This document shows, in pieces, positions 16,499 to 24,388 of a DNA stretch of 37,574 bases; positions within the stretch are counted from its first letter, which is position 1, and each line of letters starts with the position of its first letter. Source of the DNA: Thauera sp. (GTDB lineage: Bacteria > Pseudomonadota > Gammaproteobacteria > Burkholderiales > Rhodocyclaceae); NCBI GenBank assembly GCA_017302295.1, contig JAFLDS010000027.1, positions 1-37,574 on the forward strand. The letters run 5' to 3'. Under the pieces are notes generated by a model. That model worked only from the letters and a program-made list of their open reading frames with translations, made no database searches and had not been told where the DNA came from. Position numbers and translations under genes: made by a program.

Positions 16499-17833
16499 AT
16501 GACCCAGATGACCCCGCCGGAGATTGTCTCCGAACTCGACAAGCATATCGTCGGCCAGGACAAGGCCAAGAAGGCCGTGGCCATCGCCTTGCGCAACCGC
16601 TGGCGCCGTGCGCAGGTGGCCGAGCCGCTGCGCAGTGAGATCACACCCAAGAACATCCTGATGATCGGCCCCACCGGCGTCGGCAAGACCGAGATCGCGC
16701 GCCGCCTGGCACGGCTGGCGAACGCGCCCTTCATCAAGATCGAGGCGACCAAATTCACCGAGGTCGGCTATGTCGGCCGCGATGTCGACACCATCATCCG
16801 CGATCTGGTCGAGATCGCGATCAAGGACGGCCGCGAGCGGGCGATGAAGACGGTGCGCGACCGCGCGCTGGACGCCGCCGAGGATCGTGTGCTCGATGCG
16901 CTGCTCCCGCCGGCGCGTCCGGTCGGCTTCAATGCGGAGCCGGAGGTGCAGGATTCGGCCACGAGGCAGAAATTCCGCAAGAAACTGCGCGAAGGCGAGC
17001 TCGACGACAAGGAGATCGAACTCGAAGTCGCCGCGCCGTCCATGCAGGCCGAGATTTTCGCGCCGCCGGGCATGGAGGAACTCACCCAGCAGATCCAGGG
17101 CATGTTCCAGAACCTCGGCGGCGGTAAGAAGAAGCAGCGCAAGCTGCCCATCCGCGAGGCGATGAAGCTGCTCGCCGACGAGGAGGCCGCGCGCCTGGTC
17201 AACGACGACGAGGTGAAGGCCGAGGCGGTGCGGGCGGTGGAGCAGAACGGCATCGTCTTCCTCGACGAAGTCGACAAGATCGCTGCACGGAGCGATGCGC
17301 ATGGCGCAGACGTGTCGCGCCAGGGCGTGCAGCGCGATCTGCTGCCGCTGGTCGAGGGCACGACGATCTCGACCAAGTACGGCATGATCAAGACCGATCA
17401 CGTCTTGTTCATCGCCAGCGGCGCCTTTCACCTGAGCAAGCCCAGCGACCTGATTCCGGAACTGCAAGGCCGCTTCCCGATCCGCGTCGAGCTCGAGTCG
17501 CTGTCGGTCGGCGACTTCGAGCGCATCCTGACCAGCACCGACGCCTGCCTCACTCGCCAGTACGAAGCCCTGCTCGCCACAGACGGCGTGAAGCTCGAAT
17601 TTGCGCCCGAGGGCATCCGCCGCCTCGCCGAGATCGCCTTCCAGGTGAACGAGAAGACGGAAAACATCGGCGCGCGCCGGCTATACACGGTGATGGAGAA
17701 ACTGCTCGAAGAGGTATCCTTCGAGGCCGGCCGCGCCGCCGGCGAGCTTGCCGTACGGGTCGATGCGGCCTATGTGGACAGCCGCCTCGAAGTCTTCGCC
17801 GAGCGTGAGGATCTCGCGCGCTACGTGCTGTAA
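16499..17833 (+). CDS. hslU: HslU (ClpY) AAA+ unfoldase of the HslVU protease
   Basis: The protein has 444 residues. Walker [18 protein letters not shown], the pore loop region [10 protein letters not shown], the intermediate I-domain (about 110-235), Walker [12 protein letters not shown] and the sensor region [18 protein letters not shown] are intact. The C-terminal EDLARYVL is the tail that docks into HslV and activates it. It unfolds substrates with ATP and feeds HslV. It is co-transcribed with hslV, and a strong terminator follows 54 nt past the stop. Confidence 0.98.
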   Translation: MTQMTPPEIVSELDKHIVGQDKAKKAVAIALRNRWRRAQVAEPLRSEITPKNILMIGPTGVGKTEIARRLARLANAPFIKIEATKFTEVGYVGRDVDTIIRDLVEIAIKDGRERAMKTVRDRALDAAEDRVLDALLPPARPVGFNAEPEVQDSATRQKFRKKLREGELDDKEIELEVAAPSMQAEIFAPPGMEELTQQIQGMFQNLGGGKKKQRKLPIREAMKLLADEEAARLVNDDEVKAEAVRAVEQNGIVFLDEVDKIAARSDAHGADVSRQGVQRDLLPLVEGTTISTKYGMIKTDHVLFIASGAFHLSKPSDLIPELQGRFPIRVELESLSVGDFERILTSTDACLTRQYEALLATDGVKLEFAPEGIRRLAEIAFQVNEKTENIGARRLYTVMEKLLEEVSFEAGRAAGELAVRVDAAYVDSRLEVFAEREDLARYVL

Positions 17834-17887
17834 TACGTCGCCGGCGACCGGGGTAGCCACCCTGATTCGCCGGCCTTCCCGCCCCCG

Positions 17888-17918
17888 GTCCGCGGCGCTG
17901 CCGCGGACTTTTGCTTTT
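17888..17918 (+). terminator. Intrinsic terminator after hslVU
   Basis: An 8-bp perfect stem, GTCCGCGG (17888-17895) and CCGCGGAC (17901-17908), has a 5-nt loop and is followed by TTTTGCTTTT. It ends 12 nt before the ATG of the AEC transporter, leaving almost no room for a separate promoter. Confidence 0.85.
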
Positions 17919-17929
17919 CGGGTCCGCCC

Positions 17930-18805
17930 ATGCTGCTGCGCATCGTCGCCATCCTGTTTCCGCTGTTCGCCATCACCGCGCTCGGCTATTTCGTCGGCCG
18001 CCGCATGAAGCCCGACCTGTCGCACGCCAACAAGCTGAACATGGATGTCTTCGTGCCGGCGCTGGTGTTCGGCGCGCTCGTCAGCAAGGATTTCCGCATC
18101 GGCGAATATCTGCCGCTGCTGCTGGCGGCGGTGCTGATCATCGTCGGTTCGGGCATCGTCGGCCTGCTGGTGGCCCGCGCGCTGGGCATCGCGCCCAAGA
18201 CCCTGGTGCCGCCGATGATGTTCAACAACTGCGGCAACCTCGGCCTGCCGCTGGCGGTGCTGGCCTTCGGCGAATCCGCGCTGGCGCCGGCCGTGGTGAT
18301 GTTCGTGGTGTCGAACGTGATCCACTTTTCCTATGGCGCCTGGCTGCTGGACCACGACACCAGGCTCACGACGGTGTGGCGCTCGCCGTCGATCCTGGCG
18401 ACCATCGCCGGCCTCTCGGTGGGCCTGGCCGGCATCGAAGTGTGGCCGCCTTTGCTGATGTCGATCAAGATGGTCGGCGACATCTCGATTCCGCTGATGC
18501 TGTTCGCGCTCGGCGTGCGGCTGTCGGACTCGCGCATCAACGCTGTCGGCTTCGGCCTGTTCGGTGCGGCGCTGCGCCCGCTCGTCGGCATGGCGCTGGC
18601 GTGGGGCATCCTGCAGTTCATCGATTTGCCTGCGCGCGAACAGGCGCTGGTGCTGGTCTTCGGCGCCTTGCCTCCGGCGGTGCTGAACTACATGTTCGCC
18701 GAACGCTACGACCAGGAGCCGGACAAGGTCGCGTCGATGGTGTTGATCGGCAACGTCGCCGCGGTGGTGTTCCTGCCGATCGCCCTGGCGCTGGCGTTGA
18801 AGTAG
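17930..18805 (+). CDS. AEC-family (auxin efflux carrier type) membrane transporter
   Basis: The protein has 291 residues of mostly hydrophobic sequence, about ten helices. It contains the family's broken-helix motifs NNCGNLGLPLAVLAFGE and ALPPAVLNYMFAERY, with the repeated half around ISIPLMLFALGVRL. AEC proteins move organic anions or auxin-like acids across the inner membrane; the substrate here is unknown. The Shine-Dalgarno before ATG 17930 is poor, and the hslU terminator lies just upstream, so expression may depend on read-through or a promoter buried in the terminator region. It converges on the FAD monooxygenase across a shared stem-loop. Confidence 0.88.
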   Translation: MLLRIVAILFPLFAITALGYFVGRRMKPDLSHANKLNMDVFVPALVFGALVSKDFRIGEYLPLLLAAVLIIVGSGIVGLLVARALGIAPKTLVPPMMFNNCGNLGLPLAVLAFGESALAPAVVMFVVSNVIHFSYGAWLLDHDTRLTTVWRSPSILATIAGLSVGLAGIEVWPPLLMSIKMVGDISIPLMLFALGVRLSDSRINAVGFGLFGAALRPLVGMALAWGILQFIDLPAREQALVLVFGALPPAVLNYMFAERYDQEPDKVASMVLIGNVAAVVFLPIALALALK

Positions 18806-18825
18806 CGGCCGCAGCGCTCTCGAAG

Positions 18826-18870
18826 ATGAAGAGACGGAGCCTGCGATTGCCGCAGGCTCCGTCTCTTCAT
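18826..18870. terminator. 20-bp perfect-stem bidirectional terminator
   Basis: ATGAAGAGACGGAGCCTGCG (18826-18845) is exactly complementary to 18851-18870 around a 5-nt loop. It lies between convergent genes ending at 18805 and 18894. The flanking T-runs are poor, so it may work as a strong hairpin barrier serving both transcripts. Confidence 0.7.
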
Positions 18871-18893
18871 TCAGGACCGTCGACGCGGTGCGA

Positions 18894-20108
18894 TCAGAGC
18901 CAGGTGCCGCCCTGGCGCTCGCTCGGCGTGTCGGTGGCCGGGTCGAAGTCGTGGATCCAGCCCAGGTTGTGCATGACCTCGTCGCGCTGTGCCAGGCGCG
19001 CATTGCGCGCATCGGCGGCGGGGCCGTCGGGCAGGTGCAGCACGTCGGCGGTGGAGATGGACGCGAACTGCACCTTGCGGGTGCGGCCGCGGCGCAGGCG
19101 CTCATAGCCTTCCAGCGCCTCTCCGAAGCGGCCGGGGCCGTGCTCGGCCAGCTTGTCAGCCAGCACCACCGCGTCCTCGATCGACTGGTTGGCGCCCTGG
19201 CCGTGATGCGGCACCAGCGCGTGCGCAGCGTCGCCGAGCAAGGTCACGCGTCCGCGCGTCCAGCGCCCGAGCGGCGGACGGTGGAACAGCGCCCAGCGCT
19301 GGCTGGTGGGCACGGCGCTGATCATCTGCACCACCGCGGGGTGCCAGTCGGCGAAACGTTTCAGCTGCTCGCCTTCTTCCGCGCCAGTCACCCATTCGCG
19401 CACCGGCCACGGCGACGGGTTGCGCTCGACGAGCAGGAAGTTGTGGTCGCCCTGGCCGATCGGATAGTGCAGCAGGTGGGCGCCCGGGCCGACCCAGAAC
19501 TGGATCGCGTCGGGATCGGGCAGCAGGTCGAGCATCTCCGGCGGGACGATGCCGCGAAAGCCCGAGCAGCCGGAGTACAGCGCGTCGTCGTAGCCGAGCA
19601 TCCAGCGCCGCACCAGCGAGCGCGCACCGTCGGCGCCGATCACCAGGTCGGCCTGCGCCGAGCTGCCGTCCTCGAAGCTCAGGACAACTTCGCCGCCCTT
19701 GTCCTGGATGTCGCTGACGCGCTTGCCGAGGTGGATGCGCTCCATGCCGACGGCCTGCGACAGGATGGCCTGCAGGTCGGCACGGTGGATGCCCCAGTAG
19801 CAGGCGCCGAACTGCTTCTCATAGCTCGGGTCGCCGCTGTGCTTGCCGATGATGCGGCCGTCGCGACCGTCGCGATAGATCAGGGTCGAGATGGAAAAGC
19901 ACACTTCGTCGAACTTCGAGCGCAGGCCGATGCGGTCGTAAAAGCGGGTGGCGTTGGCTGACAGCGCCACCGCGGCACCGACTTCGCGCAGCTCGGACGT
20001 CTGTTCGTAGAGCTCGACCTCGATGCCGCGCTGGCGCAGCGCGAGGGCGAGGGTCAGTCCGCCGATGCCGGCGCCGACTACCGCGATCTTCCAGTCCTTC
20101 TGAGTCAT
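18894..20108 (-). CDS. FAD-dependent aromatic hydroxylase (salicylate / hydroxybenzoate monooxygenase type)
   Basis: The protein has 404 residues. The N-terminal Rossmann motif IAVVGAGIGGLTLALAL binds FAD. The DG motif ADLVIGADGARSLVRR and the GD motif VTLLGDAAHALVPHHGQGAN are intact, marking a class A flavoprotein monooxygenase. Family members use NADH or NADPH and O2 to hydroxylate or decarboxylate aromatic acids, such as salicylate, 3-hydroxybenzoate or 6-hydroxynicotinate. The NahR-like regulator upstream favours a salicylate-type substrate, but this is inference. No ring-cleavage genes follow. The start at 20108 gives MTQKDWKIAVVGAG, right at the Rossmann fold. Confidence 0.88.
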   Translation of the reverse strand: MTQKDWKIAVVGAGIGGLTLALALRQRGIEVELYEQTSELREVGAAVALSANATRFYDRIGLRSKFDEVCFSISTLIYRDGRDGRIIGKHSGDPSYEKQFGACYWGIHRADLQAILSQAVGMERIHLGKRVSDIQDKGGEVVLSFEDGSSAQADLVIGADGARSLVRRWMLGYDDALYSGCSGFRGIVPPEMLDLLPDPDAIQFWVGPGAHLLHYPIGQGDHNFLLVERNPSPWPVREWVTGAEEGEQLKRFADWHPAVVQMISAVPTSQRWALFHRPPLGRWTRGRVTLLGDAAHALVPHHGQGANQSIEDAVVLADKLAEHGPGRFGEALEGYERLRRGRTRKVQFASISTADVLHLPDGPAADARNARLAQRDEVMHNLGWIHDFDPATDTPSERQGGTWL

Positions 20109-20222
20109 GTGTGCTCCTTCCTGTCGTGTGGGTGTGCCGTGCGCGGCCCCTGTTGCTCGATTGTGGCGGGTGCCGGTTGTGCGCAGCGGTTCAGACGCAG
20201 AGTAGCCGTGCGATCACCATGA

Positions 20223-20251
20223 CTCAATGGACTGAGCGAGATAGTCACTAT
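20223..20251. promoter_or_regulatory. Candidate LysR-type operator sites before the monooxygenase gene
   Basis: Two dyads lie in the 191-nt gap between the monooxygenase and its regulator. One is CTCA-N6-TGAG at 20223-20236, and the other is the perfect palindrome ATAGT-C-ACTAT at 20241-20251. LysR proteins bind short interrupted dyads (T-N11-A type) near regulated promoters, so these are plausible sites. No strong -35/-10 pair is visible. Confidence 0.4.
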
Positions 20252-20299
20252 TACTGGAGGTTATTTTGCTACCCACGCCCCACTTGGGTCGTGAGCGCT

Positions 20300-21223
20300 T
20301 CAGACGGTGGTTTCGATCGGCGGCAGCGCGCACTGCACCGCAACCAGGTTGCGCAGCCAGCGATTGGCCGGGTCGCGGTGGAAGCGGGCGTGCCAGAACT
20401 GGTCTACCGACAGCTGCGGCAGCGCCACCGGATGCCTGGCCCAGGCCAGTGCCAGCGGATAGAGGTTGGGCTGCACCAGGGCCTCGGGTACCGTGGCGAT
20501 CAGGTCGGTGCTCTGCAGCAGGTGTTCCAGGCTCGCGTAATTGGGCACGCTCAGTTTCACCTTGCGCCGGATGCCCTGCTTCTCGATGATCTCGTCGATG
20601 CGGCCGTGGCCGGTGCCGGCGGCGGTGACGACCGCATGGTCCGCAGCGCGGAAGTCGTCGAACGACAGCGGCCGGCCAGCCAGCGGATGGTCGGGGCGGA
20701 ACACGCAGACATAGCCTTGCTTGAGGATCTGGCGGCGGAAGAAACCCGTCTCGAGGCCTTCGATGAGGCCGATCGCGAGGTCGATGCGCCCGGCCTCCAT
20801 ATCCGCCTTCAACGTGTCGATGCCGTCGCGCACGATGGTGATCGACACGCCCGGCGCCTCGCTGCTCACCAGCCGCATCAGGCGCGGCAGGATGCAGATC
20901 TCGCCGATGTCCGACATGCGCAGCGTGAAGTTGCGCCGGCTGCGGCCGGGATCGAACTCGAACTCCTGGCTGATCGCCTGGCGCAGCGAATCCAGCGCGT
21001 AGCCGATCGGCTCGGCCAGGTGGCGGGCGTAGGCGGTCGGCTCCATGCCGCTGGCGGTGCGGCAGAACAGTTCGTCGCCGAGCAACTGGCGCAGGCGCTT
21101 CAAGGAACGGCTGACCGCAGGCTGGGTCACGCCGAGGCTGTCCGCCACCGCCGACACCTTCCGTTCCTTCAGCAACCGGTCGAAGACCAGCAGGAGATTC
21201 AGGTCGAAGTCCTTGAGGTCCAC
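20300..21223 (-). CDS. LysR-family regulator, NahR/salicylate type
   Basis: The protein has 307 residues. The winged helix-turn-helix is at about 8-65 (DLNLLLVFDRLLKERKVSAV, SLGVTQPAVSRSLKRLRQLL). The effector domain shows RTASGMEPTAYARHLAEPI, FTLRMSDIGEICILPRLM and VVTAAGTGHGRIDEI, which closely follow the remembered NahR sequence (salicylate-responsive activator of naphthalene genes). The WHARFHRDPANRWLR ending also fits that group. It lies directly upstream of the monooxygenase in the same direction, with candidate operators between them. A salicylate-like inducer is likely but not shown. Confidence 0.9.
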   Translation of the reverse strand: MDLKDFDLNLLLVFDRLLKERKVSAVADSLGVTQPAVSRSLKRLRQLLGDELFCRTASGMEPTAYARHLAEPIGYALDSLRQAISQEFEFDPGRSRRNFTLRMSDIGEICILPRLMRLVSSEAPGVSITIVRDGIDTLKADMEAGRIDLAIGLIEGLETGFFRRQILKQGYVCVFRPDHPLAGRPLSFDDFRAADHAVVTAAGTGHGRIDEIIEKQGIRRKVKLSVPNYASLEHLLQSTDLIATVPEALVQPNLYPLALAWARHPVALPQLSVDQFWHARFHRDPANRWLRNLVAVQCALPPIETTV

Positions 21224-21242
21224 GGGGGGCTTGCCGCTGTGC

Positions 21243-21668
21243 TCAGAACCCGCCGAAGCGGTCGATGCGGCGGCGGTCGCGCTTGGTGGGGCGGCCGTGC
21301 AGGTCGGCGCCGGGCGTCGCCGCGAGCTTGCGCGTCTCGCGCGCGGCGTCGCGCCGGGCGATGCTGTCGGGCGTTTCCTCGTAAAGCGTCTGCGCCACGC
21401 TGGCCGGCCCGCGCTTCTCGGCGATCGCCTTGACGATGAGCACGCGCACGTCCTCCTCGATCGTCACCTCGACGCGGTCGCCGGGCTTCACGTCACGGGC
21501 GGGCTTCACCGCCACGCCGTTGAGCTTCACCCTGCCGCCCTCGACCGCCTCGGTGGCCGAGGTCCGGTGCTTGAAGAAACGCGCTGCCCACAGCCACTTG
21601 TCGAGGCGGGTACGGTCGGTGGCGGGGTCAGTTGCCACGGGGTCAGTTGCCACAGGGTCAGTTGCCAT
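21243..21668 (-). CDS. hslR: S4-domain RNA-binding protein, Hsp15 (HslR) family
   Basis: The protein has 141 residues. After a repetitive N-terminus (MATDPVATDPVATDPATD) the S4 domain reads RLDKWLWAARFFKHRTSATE and GGRVKLNGVAVKPARDVKPG, then a basic C-terminal tail RPTKRDRRRIDRFGG. Hsp15 binds stalled 50S subunits carrying peptidyl-tRNA after heat shock. No other in-frame ATG precedes the S4 domain, so the repeat is probably translated. The start overlaps the stop of the upstream TPR gene by 11 nt, and the overlap has been copied in tandem (separate entry). Confidence 0.92.
   Translation of the reverse strand: MATDPVATDPVATDPATDRTRLDKWLWAARFFKHRTSATEAVEGGRVKLNGVAVKPARDVKPGDRVEVTIEEDVRVLIVKAIAEKRGPASVAQTLYEETPDSIARRDAARETRKLAATPGADLHGRPTKRDRRRIDRFGGF
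21624..21668 (-). repeat. Three tandem 15-bp repeats over the TPR stop / hslR start
   Basis: Units at 21624-21638, 21639-21653 and 21654-21668 read GGGGTCAGTTGCCAC, the same again, and AGGGTCAGTTGCCAT (plus strand). The last unit contains both the ATG of hslR and the TGA of the TPR gene. In the hslR frame each unit adds ATDPV-type residues, so length changes of one unit keep the frame. Confidence 0.9.
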
Positions 21669-22947
21669 TCAGGCGGCTCAGCGCGGAGCGAGCCTCCGCC
21701 GCCCAGTTCGCACCCGGCTCCAGGTCCAGGGCCGTCCGCAAGGCCTTGCTCCCGTCATCCTTCTGCCCAGCGGCGAGCTGCGCCTGGCCGAGATGGAATT
21801 GGATCATCCCCGACTTGGGCGCCGCCTGCGCGGCCTGGCTCAGGGTGGCGACGGCGTCGCGATGCTTGCCCTGCTTGTGCTCGATGACGCCCAGGGTGTC
21901 GAGCAGCGAAGCATTGCCGGGCGCGGCGCGGACCGCACTGCGCGCGAACGAGGCCGCTTCGTCCAGATTGCCCTGGCCCGCCAGCAGGAAGGCCAGGTTG
22001 TTGAGCGAAATCGGATTCCTCGGGGTGCGCCGGATGGATTCGCGATAGGCGGCGATCGCTTCGCTCGTGCGGCCCGCACTCTGGTGGATGGAGCCGATCT
22101 TGGCGTGGGCCATGCCGTTGGCGGGCTGGCTGGTGGCGACGGCCTGATACTCCTCGATGGCGCGGGCCGGATCGCCCTGGGCGTGGAAGAGATCGCCCTG
22201 CAAGTCGCGCGCCGCGGGCAGGCGGGGGTCGATCCCGAGCGTCTTCGTGAGCCACTGCTGCGCTGCCGTCTTGTCGCCCGCGCCGGACGCCAGGCGGGCG
22301 AGCGCAAGGGTGGGCAAGGGATTGCGCGGTTCCAGCGACGCGGCCTTCTCCAGCAGCTTTCGTGCTTCATCGCCGCGGTCGGTGGCGGCGGCAAGGATCA
22401 TCCCCTGGGCGTAATGGGCGCCCGCGTGCTCAGGGTTGATGGCAATCACGTCCTTGTACAGCTGAACGGCGTCGGCCGGCCGGCGCAGCGCGGTGGCGTA
22501 CAGATCGGCCAGATCCATGCGGGGGCGCACCAGCGTGTTGTCGAGCGCGATCGCCTGCTTGAGCGATTTCTCCGCATTCTCGTACTCGCGGTCGAGGGCA
22601 TGGACCCGCCCGAGCGATGCATGGGCATTCGCGTTGCCCGGGTCGGCTTCCACTGCCTTGCGGATCAGTTTCTTCGCCTCGTCCGTCTTGTCGCGCCGGA
22701 AGGCCACTTCGGCAAGACCGAGCATGGCATCCGCGCGCTTGGGGTCGAGCGACAGGCTGCGACGGAAGGCGGCTTCGCTGGCGGTGAGGTTGTTTGCGAC
22801 CAGGCGCGCGAGCCCCTCCTGGTAGGCAGCCGCGGCGGCATCGACGGGTTGCGGAAGCGCTGCGGGCGGGTTGGTCGGCACAGCCAGTGCGGCGGGTGAC
22901 AGGAGCAGGGCAAGCGAGCTGAGCAGGGCGTGGAAGCTTCGTTTCAT
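21658..22947 (-). CDS. Exported TPR-repeat protein
   Basis: The protein has 429 residues. A signal peptide (MKRSFHALLSSLALLLSPAALA) is followed by about ten tetratricopeptide repeats, for example ASEAAFRRSLSLDPKRADAM, NAEKSLKQAIALDNTLVRPR and AIEEYQAVATSQPANGMAHA. Such proteins are scaffolds in envelope or polysaccharide systems; no enzyme domain is seen. It lies just downstream of the PEP-CTERM gene, but a strong terminator separates them. hslR overlaps its stop, so the two are translationally coupled. The partner is unknown. Confidence 0.88.
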   Translation of the reverse strand: MKRSFHALLSSLALLLSPAALAVPTNPPAALPQPVDAAAAAYQEGLARLVANNLTASEAAFRRSLSLDPKRADAMLGLAEVAFRRDKTDEAKKLIRKAVEADPGNANAHASLGRVHALDREYENAEKSLKQAIALDNTLVRPRMDLADLYATALRRPADAVQLYKDVIAINPEHAGAHYAQGMILAAATDRGDEARKLLEKAASLEPRNPLPTLALARLASGAGDKTAAQQWLTKTLGIDPRLPAARDLQGDLFHAQGDPARAIEEYQAVATSQPANGMAHAKIGSIHQSAGRTSEAIAAYRESIRRTPRNPISLNNLAFLLAGQGNLDEAASFARSAVRAAPGNASLLDTLGVIEHKQGKHRDAVATLSQAAQAAPKSGMIQFHLGQAQLAAGQKDDGSKALRTALDLEPGANWAAEARSALSRLNGN

Positions 22948-23002
22948 CGTCTATCGCGCAGGCGTTCGTGGAGGAGGCGCACACATTCTTGCACGGGCGC
23001 CG

Positions 23003-23043
23003 AAAAACAAAAATCCTTCCCGCCAGAGGCTGACGGGAAGGAT
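23003..23043 (-). terminator. Intrinsic terminator after the PEP-CTERM gene
   Basis: A 10-bp perfect stem, ATCCTTCCCG (23013-23022) and CGGGAAGGAT (23034-23043), is followed on the minus strand by TTTTGTTTTTCGG. It lies 48 nt past the stop and isolates the PEP-CTERM gene from the TPR gene. Confidence 0.88.
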
Positions 23044-23090
23044 CCGGGGTGCCACGTGCGTCCGGGCGGTGCCGGACGGTATTGCGATGC

Positions 23091-24119
23091 TCAGGCTGCC
23101 TTGCGACGGCGGATCGAGGCCATGCCGGCCAGGCCGAGGCCGAGCAGCGCCAGGCTGGCGGGTTCGGGCACCGGGTTCACCGGCACGCCGCCGACGCCCT
23201 TGAAGCCGAAGATGTAGGTCGGCGCATCGTCGTTCGCCGCGCACACCGTGCCGGCAGTCGTGTCGGAGCAGATCTGCGACTGGCCCAGCGAGTACAGCTC
23301 GAGACCCTCGGCGGCAATCGCCGCGAGCGCGCCGGATTCATTGCCCGCGGCGCCGTAGAAGATCTTGAACGAGTACGACTTGTCGTTTTCCAGCGTGCCG
23401 AAGTTGAAGCGGAAGTAGGCGCCGTGGTCGTTGGGTCCGTTGTCTTCGAAATCCACGTCCGCGGTCCCGCCGTCGATCGCAAGGTCTCCGCCCAGCGGAT
23501 TCGCAGTGTTGAACCCGTTGTCGTGCGAGCGCTCGAGCAGGGTCGTGGTCGCCGTGCCCTTGATCGTCACGAACTCGTCGAACTCGGTCAGCGGCACGTC
23601 CCAGTCCATGACGCGAACGTACTTGACGTCGTTCAGCGCGCTGCCCGTGGTGTTGGTGATCGTGACATCGGCGACGAAGAACGTCGAGGACGCGACGGTC
23701 GAGGGGGCGTAGGCGTGGGTCACGCTCAGGCCGGGCAGGTTGGTCAGCGAAACGACCGACGTTGCCGTGCTGGCAGTCGAAGCGAACGAGGTCAGGCTCA
23801 GGTTGATCGCGCCGCCGTCGGTGCTGACGTTGGCGTAGCCGCTGGTCGTGCCGTTTGCCGACACGCCCCAGCCTTCGCAGAGGCACCCCGGGCTGGTCGC
23901 GTCGCGGAACGAGCCATCGGGGAACTTGTAAGAGAGTCCGGTGGCGCCGGCGTTGACTGCGACGTTACCCGTGGAGGTATTCAGATGCCCTTCGTCATTG
24001 ACCCCCAGCGCCACGGTGCCGGCGGGGTTGATGATGGTGGCGCCGGCGAAGGCTTGCGAGGCGGCGGTCAGCCCGGTGGCGCCAATCGCCAGGGCAAGTG
24101 CGAGCGTTTTGATCTTCAT
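23091..24119 (-). CDS. PEP-CTERM sorting-signal protein (exosortase substrate)
   Basis: The protein has 342 residues. A signal peptide (MKIKTLALALAIGATGLTAA, cleaved after SQAFA) and a Thr/Ser/Asn/Gly-rich extracellular body with no recognised domain are followed by the C-terminal sorting signal: VPVNPVPEPASLALLGLGLA, then a membrane helix and RRRKAA. Exosortase is thought to cut near the PEP motif and release or attach the protein, usually with exopolysaccharide and floc or biofilm matrix. CLCEGWGV and CSDTTAGTVC could form disulfides. GGAG precedes ATG 24119. It stands alone, with a sigma-54-like promoter upstream and its own terminator. The exosortase (EpsH/XrtA) is not in this window. Confidence 0.93.
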   Translation of the reverse strand: MKIKTLALALAIGATGLTAASQAFAGATIINPAGTVALGVNDEGHLNTSTGNVAVNAGATGLSYKFPDGSFRDATSPGCLCEGWGVSANGTTSGYANVSTDGGAINLSLTSFASTASTATSVVSLTNLPGLSVTHAYAPSTVASSTFFVADVTITNTTGSALNDVKYVRVMDWDVPLTEFDEFVTIKGTATTTLLERSHDNGFNTANPLGGDLAIDGGTADVDFEDNGPNDHGAYFRFNFGTLENDKSYSFKIFYGAAGNESGALAAIAAEGLELYSLGQSQICSDTTAGTVCAANDDAPTYIFGFKGVGGVPVNPVPEPASLALLGLGLAGMASIRRRKAA

Positions 24120-24185
24120 GGTTGTTCTCCGTGTTGTACTGGGTCGGATCGACTCGATCTGGCGATGAAGTCTTGCGGAGCAATA

Positions 24186-24202
24186 AGCATGAAAGATGCC
24201 AA
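24186..24202 (-). promoter_or_regulatory. Candidate sigma-54 (-24/-12) promoter of the PEP-CTERM gene
   Basis: On the minus strand TTGGCATCTTTCATGCTT puts GG (24199-24200) exactly 10 nt before GC (24187-24188), the invariant sigma-54 spacing. TGGCA matches the -24 core and TGCT the -12 core. Transcription would start near 24176, giving a leader of about 56 nt. An A/T-rich block lies just upstream (24201-24228). PEP-CTERM genes of floc-forming Rhodocyclales are reported to depend on RpoN and the PrsK-PrsR pair, which supports the call. Confidence 0.6.
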
Positions 24203-24256
24203 AATAAAAAAACGAATTAAATCAACGGTTGTTGGCGGCAGTGAGGAGTAAAGTGT

Positions 24257-24288
24257 AAAAAAAAGCGACGTGACCTTTGTCACGTCGC
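24257..24288 (-). terminator. Intrinsic terminator of the cys operon (after cysN)
   Basis: A perfect 10-bp stem, GCGACGTGAC (24265-24274) and GTCACGTCGC (24279-24288), has a 4-nt loop and is followed on the minus strand by eight T residues. It lies about 100 nt past the cysN stop; the 24289-24388 gap holds nothing else that I recognise. Confidence 0.9.
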
Positions 24289-24388
24289 AGGGCTCCATGC
24301 GCTCGAACCAGCTGCTCGCCGAGCAGGGCGTCGTCAGGCTGTGAACGGATATCCTGGGTTGATCCGGACCCGATCGCAGATCCGGTGC

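Noticed and set aside
24249-24344. Small plus-strand frame ending at 24344 through the cysN terminator
   Set aside because: It crosses a clear intrinsic terminator of the opposite strand, has no ribosome-binding site, and matches nothing recognised.
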